From Tupaia tana (taxonomy: Eukaryota > Chordata > Mammalia > Scandentia > Tupaiidae): a stretch of 64,000 nucleotides of DNA. Each line of letters begins with the position of its first letter. Positions within the stretch are counted from its first letter, which is position 1. Below are positions 15,400-26,870 of the stretch, in pieces. A program made the translations under genes and the position numbers. The notes under the pieces are model-generated. The model made no database searches. It was not told the DNA's origin and worked only from the letters and a program-made list of their open reading frames with translations. The DNA is taken from contig JAKSZU010000004.1 in the NCBI GenBank assembly GCA_026018925.1, positions 38,149,233 through 38,213,232 of the forward strand, read 5' to 3'.

Positions 15400-16298
15400 A
15401 ACCTTCTTCTCTTTCCTCTTCCCTTCAAATTCTTGGAGCTAAAATTTGTAAAATGTAGCAATGTAATCTAGAAAAACTCAGTATTTTTACTCAGTATGAA
15501 CCTGTGGCAAGAGCTCAAAAAGTGATTCCTCTCAGTTCCTCCCGACCCCACCCTGAGATCAGAGTCCTTTGTAAGCTGGCTTCTTATAGGCACATGCTCA
15601 GTTTGAAGAGATTCTGAACAATACCTATTTTTAATCATATTAGAAAGAAACCAAAAGACAGGGCTAATACCCTGAAGTGGTCTTACCTATCCACATGTAG
15701 CAATGAGTGCCTAATAGGGCAGAGCTGACAGGGCAGCCTGAGAGGCAGAGCACCAAATCAAAGCAGTGGCATGTTCTAAGTAGCCCTGTGGTAGAATGCA
15801 CTTTCCGAAGGTCTACACAATAATGTCTCTTCCCACACACTCCTCTGCAAGGTGATCTTGCTGTTCCCTAATCAACAGGTGGGTCTGTAGGTATGTGAGA
15901 TAATGCATCTGTTAACTAACCCTCCTTAGCCATTCCATGATATATACATATTTCAAAACAACATTGTGTATACATGATAAATATACACGATGTTTGTCAA
16001 TTACAGAAAGAAAGGTGGAGTCTAAGACTCTTATCCTTGAATCTGGGTTGGTCTTAATGACTTGCTTGACAAATAGAATGTGTTGCAAATGACCTTCTGG
16101 TTCTTCTGGGATGGGTCACAGGAAGCATGTCACCGTCTGCTTGGATCTCCTGGATCACTTACTCTTAAAATACTCTTCCTGAGAGGCCCAAGCCACACAG
16201 AATGTGTGTTGCTTCCAGTCAACAGCCAGAATCAGTTGCCAGCCTTGTGAGTTTGAAAAGTATTAAGAGACTTAAGATAGCAACAGAACACTGAACTA
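15400..16298. other. Unassigned, possibly an old repeat in the second half
   Basis: 15400-15960 shows nothing recognised. 15960-16260 (GGTCTTAATGACTTGCTTGA, CCAAGCCACACAGAATG, CAACAGCCAGAATCAG) has the feel of an ancient interspersed repeat I cannot name. Confidence 0.35.
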
Positions 16299-16312
16299 AG
16301 CATGAGGCCCTT

Positions 16313-16506
16313 CCTTTTTTTTTATTAGTTTTTTATTTATTATTAATATTATTTTTAAGTTTGGTATAGGGCACATGTGCTCTTTAGAGACAGTTAGAAA
16401 GAGAAACAAAGCGAGAAAGCAAGCCACCAGGTCCAAGACTAGAACCATTGTCAGCCACATGGGAGTCCCTCTAGTACCCCAACCACCACACCATCTGCTG
16501 GCCCCG
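16313..16506 (-). repeat. SINE-B
   Basis: Reverse SINE-B with an AT-rich tail at left, AGCAAGCCACCAGGTCCAAG, and reverse head CACCATCTGCTGGCCCC. The perfect 14-bp duplication AGCATGAGGCCCTT is at 16299-16312 and 16507-16520. The middle (GGTATAGGGCACATGTGCTC) is SINE-A-like, so it may be another A/B mix. Confidence 0.9.
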
Positions 16507-16752
16507 AGCATGAGGCCCTTTTAAGCATGGTTTACATGCCCTGGCCCTAGTAGATTCTGACTGCAACAAGTTGAAAGACCCCAAGTGAGAACTTCTTCGT
16601 TGAGCCTAGTCAACCCATTGCATCATGAGACAGGATGGACATTGTTATTTTAATTTACTGCCTTTTGTGGTGGTTTGTAATACAGTCACAGATAATCAGA
16701 ACATTCCCACAAAACAGTCACAGGTAGCCCTAACCTTAAAAATGCTGAAAGC

Positions 16753-16990
16753 GGGACCAGCAGTTAGCGTGATGGTTATGTCACTGGACTCCCACGTAGG
16801 TGAACGCGGTTCGTGTCCTGGACCTGGTGGCTTAAAACTCACGCCGGGCGCGTGTGCGTGCGTGCCCAAGATCCCAAGAGGAGAATGGAGGAGAAGGGTT
16901 TGCAGCGTGGCCATCCCCCCTGGGGGGTGATTTCTCGCTTTCTGTCTCTCTGTCTGCGCCCTATAGCAAAAACCTCTCCAAAAAAAAAAA
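16753..16990 (+). repeat. SINE-A, young
   Basis: Forward SINE-A with many CpG sites kept: head GGGACCAGCAGTTAGCGTGA, B box GGTTCGTGTCC, body GGAGGAGAAGGGTTTGC, end CCTATAGCAAAAACCTCT and A-tail. The target duplication AAAAATGCTGAAAGC (left) matches AAAAATGCTAAAAGC (right) with one change. Confidence 0.93.
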
Positions 16991-17004
16991 AAAATGCTAA
17001 AAGC

Positions 17005-18606
17005 AGCAAGTCAATGAAAGGATCATCTGCTCAAATACACACAGGAGGTTGATTTGACACAATGAAACACCTAAATCCCAATTCCAGGAGTAAGGCTTCC
17101 ATGGGACCAGAGAGGTTCTCAGCTGGGAAACCCCTGGAAGAAGGCACACAGAGCACGTCCCTTCCTTAGAAACAGCTAAAGGAAGCTACATTACCATTAA
17201 GAGTAAAAGAAACTATGAATAAAGTTGTCTTCTGCTTTAAGTTCAGTGGAGCAATAGAAAAAGGTTAAAATTGAAAGTGAACTACTTTCATTCTTTCTCT
17301 AAGGCATCAGGCGGAACAAGAAAGTTTCCTGGGGGATGCATAAATAGTCTGATTTTCTAGGTGCAGAAATAGATTCTACAAACTATTGCTTAGTTACTTC
17401 ACTAGGCATTAGGGGCTTGTTAAAGGAATGGTTACTAAAAGAGAAAGAAATTGATCACCAACATCCCATGTCAGTTCCTTAGACATAAATCATTATAGAC
17501 AGAGAGTTGGCACAAAGTAGGCATTCAAGAAATATTGGTTTTATGAATTAGTCATATTTCTTTCTTTGATGGAGTTGCCACCCAGTTCATAAAAAATTCA
17601 AGGCATTTAGCAAATGTATTTCATAATTCCTAGAGGGAAAGAGAGACATGTGGGTCACAGGATGTAGAATTAGGTGATTTGTCACTGATCGCATAACTGG
17701 TTATGATGCTTTGGAAAATTCAGGAGGCATAGACCACTCGGCCAACTCGCACAGCAGAAGAAAGCATAGGTTTCATGGCTCTGCCATTTGCTAGCGGTAA
17801 GACTGGACAAGTTACATGATCTGTCCCAACCACAACACACTTACGGACTTAGGCATGAAGCAGTTAAACAGAAAACCTAAGGTCAGTTGGCCACCTTCAG
17901 CCCCCAGAGAGCAAGGGCAGGTGGTTCCTCTGCCAGGGAGACAATTACAGTGAGAGGCAGGAAACAACCAAAAAGGAAAAGGTTTTTGAGTAAGAGGAGA
18001 GTCTTCCGGGCAGCACTTAGCCCAGAGGACAGCCCGTTTTTCAACAGGCTTTAGACACAGAGGTCCTAACACCCTGTCCTTCTGCCATAGGTCTGAGAAG
18101 AGTTGCTGACTTTTAGAACTTTTGAAGGGATTTTGACTGGAAAGAGAGTCATGATTCATGATATGTCAGTCTGTTGTGTTACCATTAGGTCTAGAAACAA
18201 AACATAAGAATATTATAAATTTAGCAGCGAATTCCCTAATGCAGGGAGTGCCTGTACTTGAAGGACCCAATTTAGGGTAGCTTCAGAAACAGATTGTTAT
18301 TCACTTGGCAGATCCTCAGGAAAGCAAACAATACAAGGGCAGTCAGGGGCCTGACAACGGCTGCTAGAGAGTGCAGTGGCCGAGGCTTCCCACTCAAAGC
18401 TCTCCCATATTAGATTTTGAATGTTATTTGCAAATAAGGTTACATTTTTGTCTGTCCTAGAGATATACTTATAGAATGTAAAGAAGGTGCTGTCATTATG
18501 CAATTTTAAACTTATGTGCCATTACTGGACCACACTACCTGCAATGTCTTATCAACAAATATTTTTAATAACATGAATATATTTAATAAAACGATCCTGT
18601 AATCAT
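17005..18606. other. Unassigned intergenic stretch with minor old-repeat scraps
   Basis: About 1.6 kb without lineage SINEs. 17500-17545 (TTGGCACAAAGTAGGCATTC) resembles an L2 end and 17760-17830 (GGCTCTGCCATTTGCTAGCG) a MIR core. The open frames here look like chance. Confidence 0.4.
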
Positions 18607-18677
18607 TATGTCATTGGGAAAGTCATGAAGTCTTTTTCTATGCAAAAATGCATTATGACTTTCCTGATGACCCAGTA
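18607..18677. mobile_element. 71-bp palindromic mini-element (copy 2)
   Basis: Same length as copy 1 at 15130-15200 and also bounded by TA. The left arm GGGAAAGTCATGAAGTC pairs with the right arm ATTATGACTTTCC. The shared right end is CTTT-C-GATGACCCAGTA. Confidence 0.65.
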
Positions 18678-18748
18678 TTTTGTGCATAGCACAAATATTT
18701 TGCTTTTAGCATTTGCTAATAAAACAGTTATTAAAAAATACTTAATGT

Positions 18749-19024
18749 GGGAACCAGCAGTTAGCGTAATGGCTATGTTGCTGGACTCCCACGTAGTTGA
18801 CCGCGGTTCGTGTCCCGGACCCGGTGGCTTAAAACTCACGCCGGGCGTGTGTGCGTGCGTGCCCAAGATCCCAAGAGGAGAATGGAGGAGAAGGGATTGC
18901 AGCGTGACCAGCCCCCTTGGGGGGTGATTTCTCGCTTTCTATCTCTCTGTCTCTCTCTGTCTGTCTGGCAAGCACACGCGCCCTATAGCAAAAACCTCTC
19001 CAAAAAAAAAAAAAAAAAAAAAAC
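18749..19024 (+). repeat. SINE-A, young, abutting an older SINE
   Basis: Forward SINE-A: head GGGAACCAGCAGTTAGCGTA, B box GGTTCGTGTCC, long A-tail. AATGTGG on both sides (18744-18750 and 19025-19031) is the target site, which is the first bases of the older SINE that follows. Confidence 0.92.
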
Positions 19025-19028
19025 AATG

Positions 19029-19292
19029 TGGGAGCATTAGGTGGCATGGTGGTTAAGGCACTGAATCCTCACATAGGTGAATGTGGTTCGAGTCCCAGAC
19101 CTGGTGGCTTGAAAAACATACCAAGCACTTGTGTGTGTGTACCCAAAATTCCAACAGGACAATGGGGAACAAGGTACTGTGGTATGGCCATTCCTCCTGG
19201 GGGATGATTTCTCACTTTCCCTACCTCTGTCTCTCTTTAGCGAGTGCATGCATCCTATGGCAAAAACCTGACGTAAATAAATAAATAAATAA
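19029..19292 (+). repeat. SINE-A, old
   Basis: Forward: GGGAGCATTAGGTGGCATGG head, intact B box GGTTCGAGTCC, ACCCAAAATTCCAACAGGAC body, CCTATGGCAAAAACCTGACG end and an AAATAAATAAATAAATAA tail. Confidence 0.85.
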
Positions 19293-19347
19293 GAAAAGAT
19301 GTTGGACTTAATAACCCTTAAAATATAATAGTTTTCTTCTTTAATAT

Positions 19348-19581
19348 TTTTAAAGTTTTTTGTATTTACTTCTTTCACGAGAGAGAAACAGAGAGACAAC
19401 CCCCTCTAACAGGGTGTTTACACCATGATGGTTACCCCTAGCCTGAACCAGTCCAAATCCTAGGCAAGTGCATGAGCACTCAGCATGTACAAGGAGGCTC
19501 TAGGATGTGAACCTGAAACCTGCTCATATAGGTGTGGTATTGCAGAGCATTGCATTTCTGCTAAGCCACCAGATGGCTCCT
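19348..19581 (-). repeat. SINE-C
   Basis: Reverse SINE-C: AAAGTTTTTTGTATTTACTT tail, AGAGAAACAGAGAGACAACC, CTCAGCATGTACAAGGAGGC, and head end TGCAGAGCATTGCATTTCTG with AAGCCACCAGATGGCTCC. Confidence 0.8.
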
Positions 19582-19800
19582 TCTTTAACATTTTTTTTTC
19601 TTTCATTTATTTAGTTTTACATTTTTCCACAAACATTTACTTTACATAGCAAAAAATTTTAGCTCATACTCCGTAATTCTTGGCAGTTTACAAACAACTT
19701 TCAAAATTTCAAAATACTGAATTTTAAAGATAATGTTCAAAATATGTCTTATAATTTTGTATAATTTTATAACTCTATAACAACAGAAGCAGTATGGTTT

Positions 19801-19839
19801 CAAAAAATATATAAAATATTATATATATATATAAAATAT

Positions 19840-19875
<36 letters not shown>
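19801..19875. repeat. TA-rich low-complexity tract
   Basis: Alternating TA with two AAAATATTATATATATAT blocks and a TATAAATATATATATATAT end. It sits at the border of an L1 fragment. Confidence 0.9.
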
Positions 19876-20015
19876 TTTTGAGTGCAGACACTCGGTATAT
19901 ATTAAGTGGTGACATACAATGCCTCTCCTTCATAGCATGGCTTGCTTCACTCAGCAGTAAGTCTTCCATATTCATCCACTTCCTTTCAAAAGCCAGGGTT
20001 CTGTTGTTTTTTATG
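19876..20015 (-). repeat. L1 ORF2 C-terminal fragment
   Basis: The minus frame reads WMNMEDLLLSEASHAMKERH, the end of an L1 ORF2 (usual pattern: a MDLE..ML.SEASQ.M-type stretch). The same segment recurs at 25690-25800, so this is a lineage L1 3' end. Confidence 0.75.
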
Positions 20016-20505
20016 TATGTCTTCTTTAACATTTTTGTGCAGCTATTAATACCTGAGACAAGAAAAAGATGATCCTTAATTCCTTATCTAAAACCTTTGG
20101 GGCCAGGAGTTTTCAGAATTCAGAATTTTTCAGGTTGAAGAAAGATAATATGTGCATATAAAGCACATTACGTAACATACCAATAGGGCATAGAGCAGAC
20201 TTATAATCAAAATCAGACTTTATTTCTGCAGTGAAATGTATGAATATTCATACTAAGAGGGAAATAAAAACTATATATAGCTACATAGCATGTGAGCTTA
20301 GTTCAGGTTTTGCTAAGTGAATTCAGGTCAGGTTAGGTCTTGCCACAGAATGAGTTACAAAACAAAACAAAACAAAACACCATCAATTCCCAGTCTTTAG
20401 AACTTTTCAAAGACGATTTCTGAGTTATGCAGTTAACCCATTACCACTCTAAAGACGTTATCTTCTATTAAATAAAATCTATGCTTATCTAAATATTTCA
20501 ATTAA
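20016..20505. other. Unassigned AT-rich stretch
   Basis: Nothing recognised except a short (AAAAC) repeat at 20358-20378. Confidence 0.4.
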
Positions 20506-20730
20506 CATTTTTAAAAAATTTAGTTGTTTCAGAGAGAGGAGGGTGAAGAGAGAGAGCAACACGTCCAACAAGGTCTTTATGCCACTATCCACTCCCAGTC
20601 TCACCTGTCTAAGGCCATAGATGTACCGCACGCCTGACATATGCAGGGCGACCTTGGGACGTGAACGCAGGACCAGCATTGGTCTAACATTGCAGAATGT
20701 TGTGCTACCACCGGGCCACTGGCAGGGCCT
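20506..20730 (-). repeat. SINE-C
   Basis: Reverse SINE-C: AAAAAATTTAGTTGTTTCAG tail side, AACACGTCCAACAAGGTCTT, GACATATGCAGGGCGACC, and head TTGCAGAATGTTGTGCTACC with GGGCCACTGGCAGGGCC. Confidence 0.8.
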
Positions 20731-20912
20731 CAATACTCACACAGGTGGTTCATGCTGGAATGTGTCTTACCCTTTGCTGCTTCTTCACTGATCATGTTTG
20801 CTTGTTTGTTGGTCCTTAAACATCTCTAAAAGAAGTCTTTCCTATACATAAAAAGAAAGGTAACAGGTAATAACAATCCTAGTTTTCCAATATAGAAGGA
20901 TATCACATTATT

Positions 20913-21184
20913 ATTATTTTTTTTTTGGAGAGGTTTTTTTGCTTTTTTTAGGGCGCGTGCGCTTGCCAGACAGACAGAGACAGAGAGACAGAAAGCAGGA
21001 AATCACCCCCCAGGGGGGATGGCCACGCCGCAATCCCTTCTCCTCCACTCTCCTCACGGGATCTTGGGCACGCACGCACACGCGCCCGGCGTGAGTTTAA
21101 GCCACCGGGTCCGGGACTCGAACCGCGGTCGACTACGTGGGAGTCCAGCGACATAGCCATTACGCTAACTGCTGGTCCCCAATA
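20913..21184 (-). repeat. SINE-A, young
   Basis: Reverse SINE-A close to the family consensus, with CGCGCCCGGCGTGAG, the intact B box GGACTCGAACCGCGG (reverse) and AACTGCTGGTCCCC. The perfect 12-bp duplication TATCACATTATT is at 20901-20912 and 21185-21196. Confidence 0.95.
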
Positions 21185-21304
21185 TATCACATTATTTTTA
21201 AACACCCAAGCACCATGTATTTTAATTTTTAAACCTGACATTGAATCATTGTTTTTTGATATGTAGCCAAAGCATTAGACACAACATTAAAATCTCTAGT
21301 CAAC

Positions 21305-22084
<780 letters not shown>

Positions 22085-22124
22085 CTCAAGTCAAAAGTAT
22101 ACATTCGAAAAAATGTTCTGACTG

Positions 22125-22385
22125 GGGTCAGCTGATAGTGTGGTGGTTGAGGCAGCTGGCTCTCACATGACTGACTACACAGTTCGAGTCCCAAACCAGC
22201 AACTTGAAAAACACGCTGGGATTGTGTGCATGCCTAAAATCCTGAGAGGAGAATGGAGCAGAAGGGATTATGGTGGTCATTTCCTTTTGAGAGTGATTTC
22301 TCAATTTCCTCTTCTTTCTTTCTGTGTGTCTCTCTCTCTTCAACAAGTGCATGGGTGTTATAGTGAAAAAATTTTTAAATGTTTT
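22125..22385 (+). repeat. SINE-A, old
   Basis: Forward: GGGGTCAGCTGATAGTGTGG head, B box AGTTCGAGTCC, CTGAGAGGAGAATGGAGCAG body, ATAGTGAAAAAATTTTTAA end. Confidence 0.85.
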
Positions 22386-22439
22386 GCCCATCTCCTCCCT
22401 ATTGAAAATCTCTTGTAAGGTCTGTCAACTTTTTTTGGT

Positions 22440-22987
22440 TTTGTTTTGTTTTCTTTTCTTTTAGAGAGAGATTTTTGCTATGGGGTGCATGAGCTCACCT
22501 GAGAGGCAGAAAATGAGAAATCACCCCCCCCCCCCCCCAGACGGGATGGCCACACTGCAATCCTTTCTCCTTTGTTCTTCTCTTGGGATCTTGGGCATGC
22601 ACGTATACACACCCAGCATGAATTTTTTTTTTTTTTTTTGGAGAGGTTTTCGCTATAGGGCACGTGCGCTCGCCAGACAGACAGAGAGAGACATAGAGAC
22701 AGAAAGCGAGAAATCACCCCCCAGGGGGGATGGTCACGCCACAATCCCTTCTCCTCCATTCTCCTCTGGGATCCTGGGCACGCACGCACACACGCCCTGC
22801 GTGAGTTTTAAGCCACCGGGTCCGGGACGCGAACCACGGTTGACTACATGGGAGTCCAACGACATAGCCATTACGCCAACTACTGGTTCCCCCCAGCATG
22901 AATTTTAAGTCGCCAGGTCCAGGACTCAAACCATGGTCAACAACGTGGGAGTCCAGTGATGTGACTATTGCACCATCTGCTGCTCCC
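22440..22987 (-). repeat. SINE-A, old, split by a younger SINE-A
   Basis: Reverse: tail GTTTTCTTTTCTTTTAGAGA at left, the C-run of the hairpin grown to 15 or so (22526-22540), then after the insertion AAGTCGCCAGGTCCAGGACT to ACCATCTGCTGCTCCC. Confidence 0.88.
22627..22891 (-). repeat. SINE-A, young, nested
   Basis: Reverse, near-consensus. The 15-bp duplication CCCAGCATGAATTTT (22612-22626 and 22892-22906) lies inside the older SINE-A. The overlapping minus and plus open frames here come from the SINE alone. Confidence 0.95.
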
Positions 22988-23694
22988 TGTCAATTTGTTT
23001 TAAATTCCCATTTATCAGGCTTGCAGAGAGGTTTGACAGCATTTCTAATGTTTATTAGGCATTTGTATTTCTCCTGAGCTTATTTCAGTCTGATGGGGTC
23101 CTTTTAGAATGCAGGTGGGGGTAAAGAGGGTGGGTAGTGGGTAGAGGGGTAGAGAGAAATTGAGCGTATGTGGTCGTGGTCCAGGGGGTGGTGGTGGTGG
23201 CAGGGATCAGAAAGTAGTGAGGTAGTGTCAGGTCTAATTCCCATCCTTCAGCTGAAGCCTGGCCTCCCTTCTTCCAAGGGCTCCCTTCCCTCAACACTCT
23301 TGCCGTACTGTCTTCCCCAGTCAGATTGAAGATAACTGATTTTGATCAGGACTTTATTCCCTAGGCATGGGCATTTACCCGGAGAGAGTAAAACCTCAAG
23401 GGTAAAGAATGCCCAATCCTGGTTCCTAGTCTTTTCTCACTCGAGAGCATCTGAGGACAAAGTGTGGAGACAATGGTGACTTACTATACCTCCAAGTCTG
23501 GAGATAGCAATCTTGTCCTTTCACTTTGGTGTGGTAATCCCTGCGATCTTGAGTGTTTCTCACAATCAAGGACTCTCATTTATTGTCAGTATTCAAGTAG
23601 ACCAAACAGAATCCCAGTAAGAAAATAAGTAAATAAATCCCAGGGGGTTTACTTACTCAACAGGTAAACCGCCAGTCTTTTCTAATCTATGCAG
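22988..23694. other. Unassigned intergenic stretch
   Basis: Contains a GGTGGTGGTGG-type tract near 23188-23201. No gene or recognised repeat. Confidence 0.4.
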
Positions 23695-23870
23695 ATAGAG
23701 CATGAACTTTGGGCTAAGACACCTGTAGTATTTAGCCTCTTTGAGGCTTAGTTTTCTTATCTATAAAAATGTAGGTTTCAAATACTTGCTGCTAGTGTTG
23801 GTGAGAAGTAGAGATAACGTAGCATGCCTAATTCAGGAGAGATACACGCTAAGTGCTTAGGAAATGTTAT
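23695..23870 (+). repeat. MIR
   Basis: Forward MIR: GAGCATGAACTTTGGGCTAA, CTCTTTGAGGCTTAGTTTTC, TATCTATAAAAATGTAGG, ACGCTAAGTGCTTAGG. Confidence 0.75.
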
Positions 23871-24189
23871 TTCCCACATTCTTTAGGAACTTGTGGCACC
23901 AGCAAACTGATAGAGAAGTTATGGAAGGTAGACAGGGAGAGGCGAGATCTTGAGTTCCTAATCTACAAGCCTTAACTAGATCTGTAAAGTGGACTGAGGT
24001 ATCTTTTGTAGATACAGAAGTTGTTAGAAGGGGAGAAAAAAAACAATCTACTAGGTTCTAGGGATTTCCTCCAGTTTATCTGACATTTTAGACACAGTCT
24101 GCTTTTATCTCCTTTTTATTGCCTTCATGACTTTTCTGACAGAAACATGCCACAGCAGTGAAGTATCATGCCTGTAATCTTCTTAGAAG

Positions 24190-24340
24190 GCAGTGGGGCG
24201 TAGGACAGCTGTTAGTGACCAGGCTAGAATCAGACAGACTCTCCAGTCCCAGCTTTGCTGCTTGTGTGATCATGGAGCCATCTTGAAGTTTCTGTCTGAT
24301 CATCAGTAAAATGCTGTAACCCCACCTACCTCATAGGTCA
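24190..24340 (+). repeat. MIR
   Basis: Forward MIR: CTAGAATCAGACAGACTC, AGTCCCAGCTTTGCTGCTTG, ATCATCAGTAAAATGCTG, CCTACCTCATAGGTC. Confidence 0.75.
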
Positions 24341-24905
24341 TTAATTCACTCTCAAATATTTTTTGAATACCCATTTTGTGTCAGGCACTGTGTTAGATAT
24401 TGGGGGTAAACAGTTAACCCAAAAACATTCCACCCTTACAAACCTTTCATTCTTTTTTTAGAATTATTTTATTTAACTTTATTTATTTATTTATTTATTT
24501 TAATTTGACCTGAAAAGGACAGAGTAAGACCGAAAGAGGGAAAGTGAGAAAGCAAGCCACCAGGTCCAGGACTGGAACCGTGGTTGGCCTTGTGGGAGTC
24601 CAGCGTTCTTAACCACCACTCCACCTGCTGGCCCCAGATCTTTCATTCTAATGGAAGAGACAAAGAATAAATCAAGAAGCGTAAATATGTCAGATAGTGA
24701 GTGACTAATGCTATGAAAAAAAAAAAATAGAGTCAGGTAAAAAGACTAGGAGTGAGGGAACTGCTTACCCTTTAGGGTGGTCAGTAAAGCCTCCATAATT
24801 AAGTGCCCTTTGAGTAGAGACTGAAGAAAATGAGAGAGTAAAGAGTGTTCCAGGCTAGTATGAGATTTAAATGAGATAAGGCAGGTAAACTCAGGACCTG
24901 GGATA
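24340..24905 (-). repeat. L2, split by SINE-B
   Basis: Antisense L2 3' region: TTCACTCTCAAATATTTTTTG, GTCAGGCACTGTGTTAG, then after the SINE-B TCAGATAGTGAGTGACTAATG, GGGTGGTCAGTAAAGCCTCC and GAGTGTTCCAGGC. Confidence 0.75.
24454..24639 (-). repeat. SINE-B
   Basis: Reverse, near the family consensus: AGAATTATTTTATTTAACTT, GAAAGCAAGCCACCAGGTCC, CACCTGCTGGCCCC. Duplication CTTTCATTCT at 24444-24453 and 24640-24649. Confidence 0.93.
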
Positions 24906-25319
24906 TAGTGGATGTTGGATTGATGTTAACTGTTCAAATTTTTGGTATAATAATACAGAAGGTAGTCTATATTACTGCAAAGGAGGGTACAGGTGGATGA
25001 AAATCTTTCTAGTTCACCTAGGAAAATCCCAAGGGATCTTTAGCCAATGTGAAAGAGAGGGGTGATAGTTCAGGGGACTTCATGTGTACCTATCTTGTTA
25101 GTGGAAATAAAATGACAATTTCGTGAGCAAAAATATTTGTGCAGGAGTGAGATGTTTTAATCCAGCAGGAAAGAAGTAGAAAATAATGCTCTGTAGTAGA
25201 GTTTTCACATTCACATTCTCTGTAACAAATATTCCCAACTCTGATGTTGGTATGTATATTGAACTATTCCCCATCATCAACAATAATAATGGTGATGATG
25301 ACATTAATTATGCTGTTTA

Positions 25320-25500
25320 TAGGTTTATAGATGCTTGTCTTCCAAAGACCTTAAGTGTTTTATAGACATGACCTAATTAACCCTCACTACTGCCCCCAAA
25401 GACAGGTCTAGCTCCATTTAATACATGAGGAAACTAAGGCATAAAGAAGCTAAATAACTTTTTCAAGGTCAGGCAATTACCTAGGCAACTCTGGATCCTA
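25320..25500 (-). repeat. MIR
   Basis: Reverse MIR: GACCTAATTAACCCTCACTA, TAATACATGAGGAAACTAAG, AGAAGCTAAATAACTTTTTC, CAAGGTCAGGCAATTAC. Confidence 0.8.
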
Positions 25501-25510
25501 AACTCTAATT

Positions 25511-25550
25511 TGTGTGCGTGCATGCATGCATGCATGCATGTGTGTGTGTT
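25511..25550. repeat. TGCA/GT microsatellite
   Basis: GTGTGCG, then four TGCA-type units, then TGTGTGTGTG. Confidence 0.95.
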
Positions 25551-25554
25551 TATA

Positions 25555-25815
25555 TATTTTATTTCTTTTTTCCTCCCTTGTTTCCCTTTCCTCTCACCCT
25601 CTGCCATTTCCCACCCTCCTCCCACACTGTCTAGGGGATCCACAGTGACTCTCCATGCTTTTATACAGTCCAATATTTTAGTTTCTGCCATAGAGGGCAG
25701 ACATTTGGTATATATTAGGTGGGGACATACAATGCCTCTCTTTCATAGTCTGGCTTGCTTCAGTTAGCAGTAAATCTTCCATATTCATCCACTTTCTATC
25801 AAGTGTCAGGGACTA
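25555..25815 (-). repeat. L1 3' end
   Basis: A pyrimidine-rich block (TTCCTCCCTTGTTTCCCTTT, reverse of a purine-rich L1 3'UTR), then GGTATATATTAGGTGGGGAC and CATAGTCTGGCTTGCTTCAG, matching the L1 scrap at 19876-20015. Confidence 0.7.
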
Positions 25816-25838
25816 ATTTTTTTTTTATGCTTGTTTGT

Positions 25839-26018
25839 TTTTAAAGAATTATTTTATTTACCTTTATCCATTTATTTATTTTTAATTTGAGCAGAGAGGG
25901 ACAGAGTTGGGGGTGTGTGGGGAGAAGTGAGAAAGCAAGCCACCAGGTCCAGGACTCGAACTACAGTCGGCCATGTGGAAGCCCTGTGCCCTTAACCACC
26001 ATACCACTTGCTGGCCCT
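25839..26018 (-). repeat. SINE-B
   Basis: Reverse: TTTTTAAAGAATTATTTTAT, GAGAAAGCAAGCCACCAGG, reverse B box GGACTCGAAC, CACTTGCTGGCCC. Confidence 0.9.
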
Positions 26019-26446
26019 AGTCTCATTGGTTTTTTATGGTTTAATAGGTTGGCAGATGCAGTTTAAATTTGGAATTTTGAAAGTTTCATCTGGATTTTAA
26101 CTATCTAGTACATCTTTTTGTTCATCAATGTAAATAATTTGTAGTTTTCTTGATAAACATTTCAGTGTACTGCTTTCCCTATTGATGTGACAGCGTGGAT
26201 TTCATAAGCAGGTACTTCAGGAGACTTGAGGAACATCTAAAGTCTAGGCCTCTATGACATCAAGACTTTCTCAGGTAATACCTTGTAATATCTTGTATTG
26301 GTGAAGTACAGCAATCATTTATATCATTCAAACTAGTTAAATGATGATATTGGTGGGATAAGTTATGTCAATATAATATAATATCTAACCAATCACCCAA
26401 AAAAGGTAAAAATAGAGAAGTACTCAAAAACACTATTGATAAATCA

Positions 26447-26695
26447 GGACCAGCAGATGACATAATGGTTCCGTTGCTGGACTCCCACGTAGTCGACTAT
26501 GGTTCAAGTCCTGGACCTGGAGGCTTAAAACTTACACCGGGCGCATGTACATGCATACCCAAGATCCCGAATGGAGGAGAAGGGATTGCAGCGTGGCCAT
26601 CCCCCCTTGGGAGATGATTTCTTGCTTTCTGTCTCTCTGTCTCTCCCTGTCTCTCTGGTGAGCACATGAGCCCTATAGCAAAAATCTCTCTAAAC
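26447..26695 (+). repeat. SINE-A with 20-bp target duplication
   Basis: Forward: CAGGACCAGCAGATGACATA head, B box GGTTCAAGTCC, CCTATAGCAAAAATCTCT end, short A-tail. Perfect 20-bp duplication at 26427-26446 and 26696-26715 in the L1. Confidence 0.96.
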
Positions 26696-26870
26696 AAAAC
26701 ACTATTGATAAATCAAAATAGAACTAACAAAAATGTTTAAATAACTCATGGGAGGCCTGAAAAACAAACAGAGCAAACAAAGACAACAGAAAATAAGTAG
26801 AAAAAAAATGGAAAACTTAAAATGTAACAACAATCATATTAAGTATAACTGATCTAAAAATACCATTCAA

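Noticed and set aside
19775-20032. 85-codon minus-strand frame as a small gene
   Set aside because: Part of it is the end of L1 ORF2, and the rest is translation of a TA repeat.
22478-22929. Long frames on both strands (up to 142 codons)
   Set aside because: They are made of two nested SINE-A copies. The same peptide pieces recur at many other SINE-A sites.
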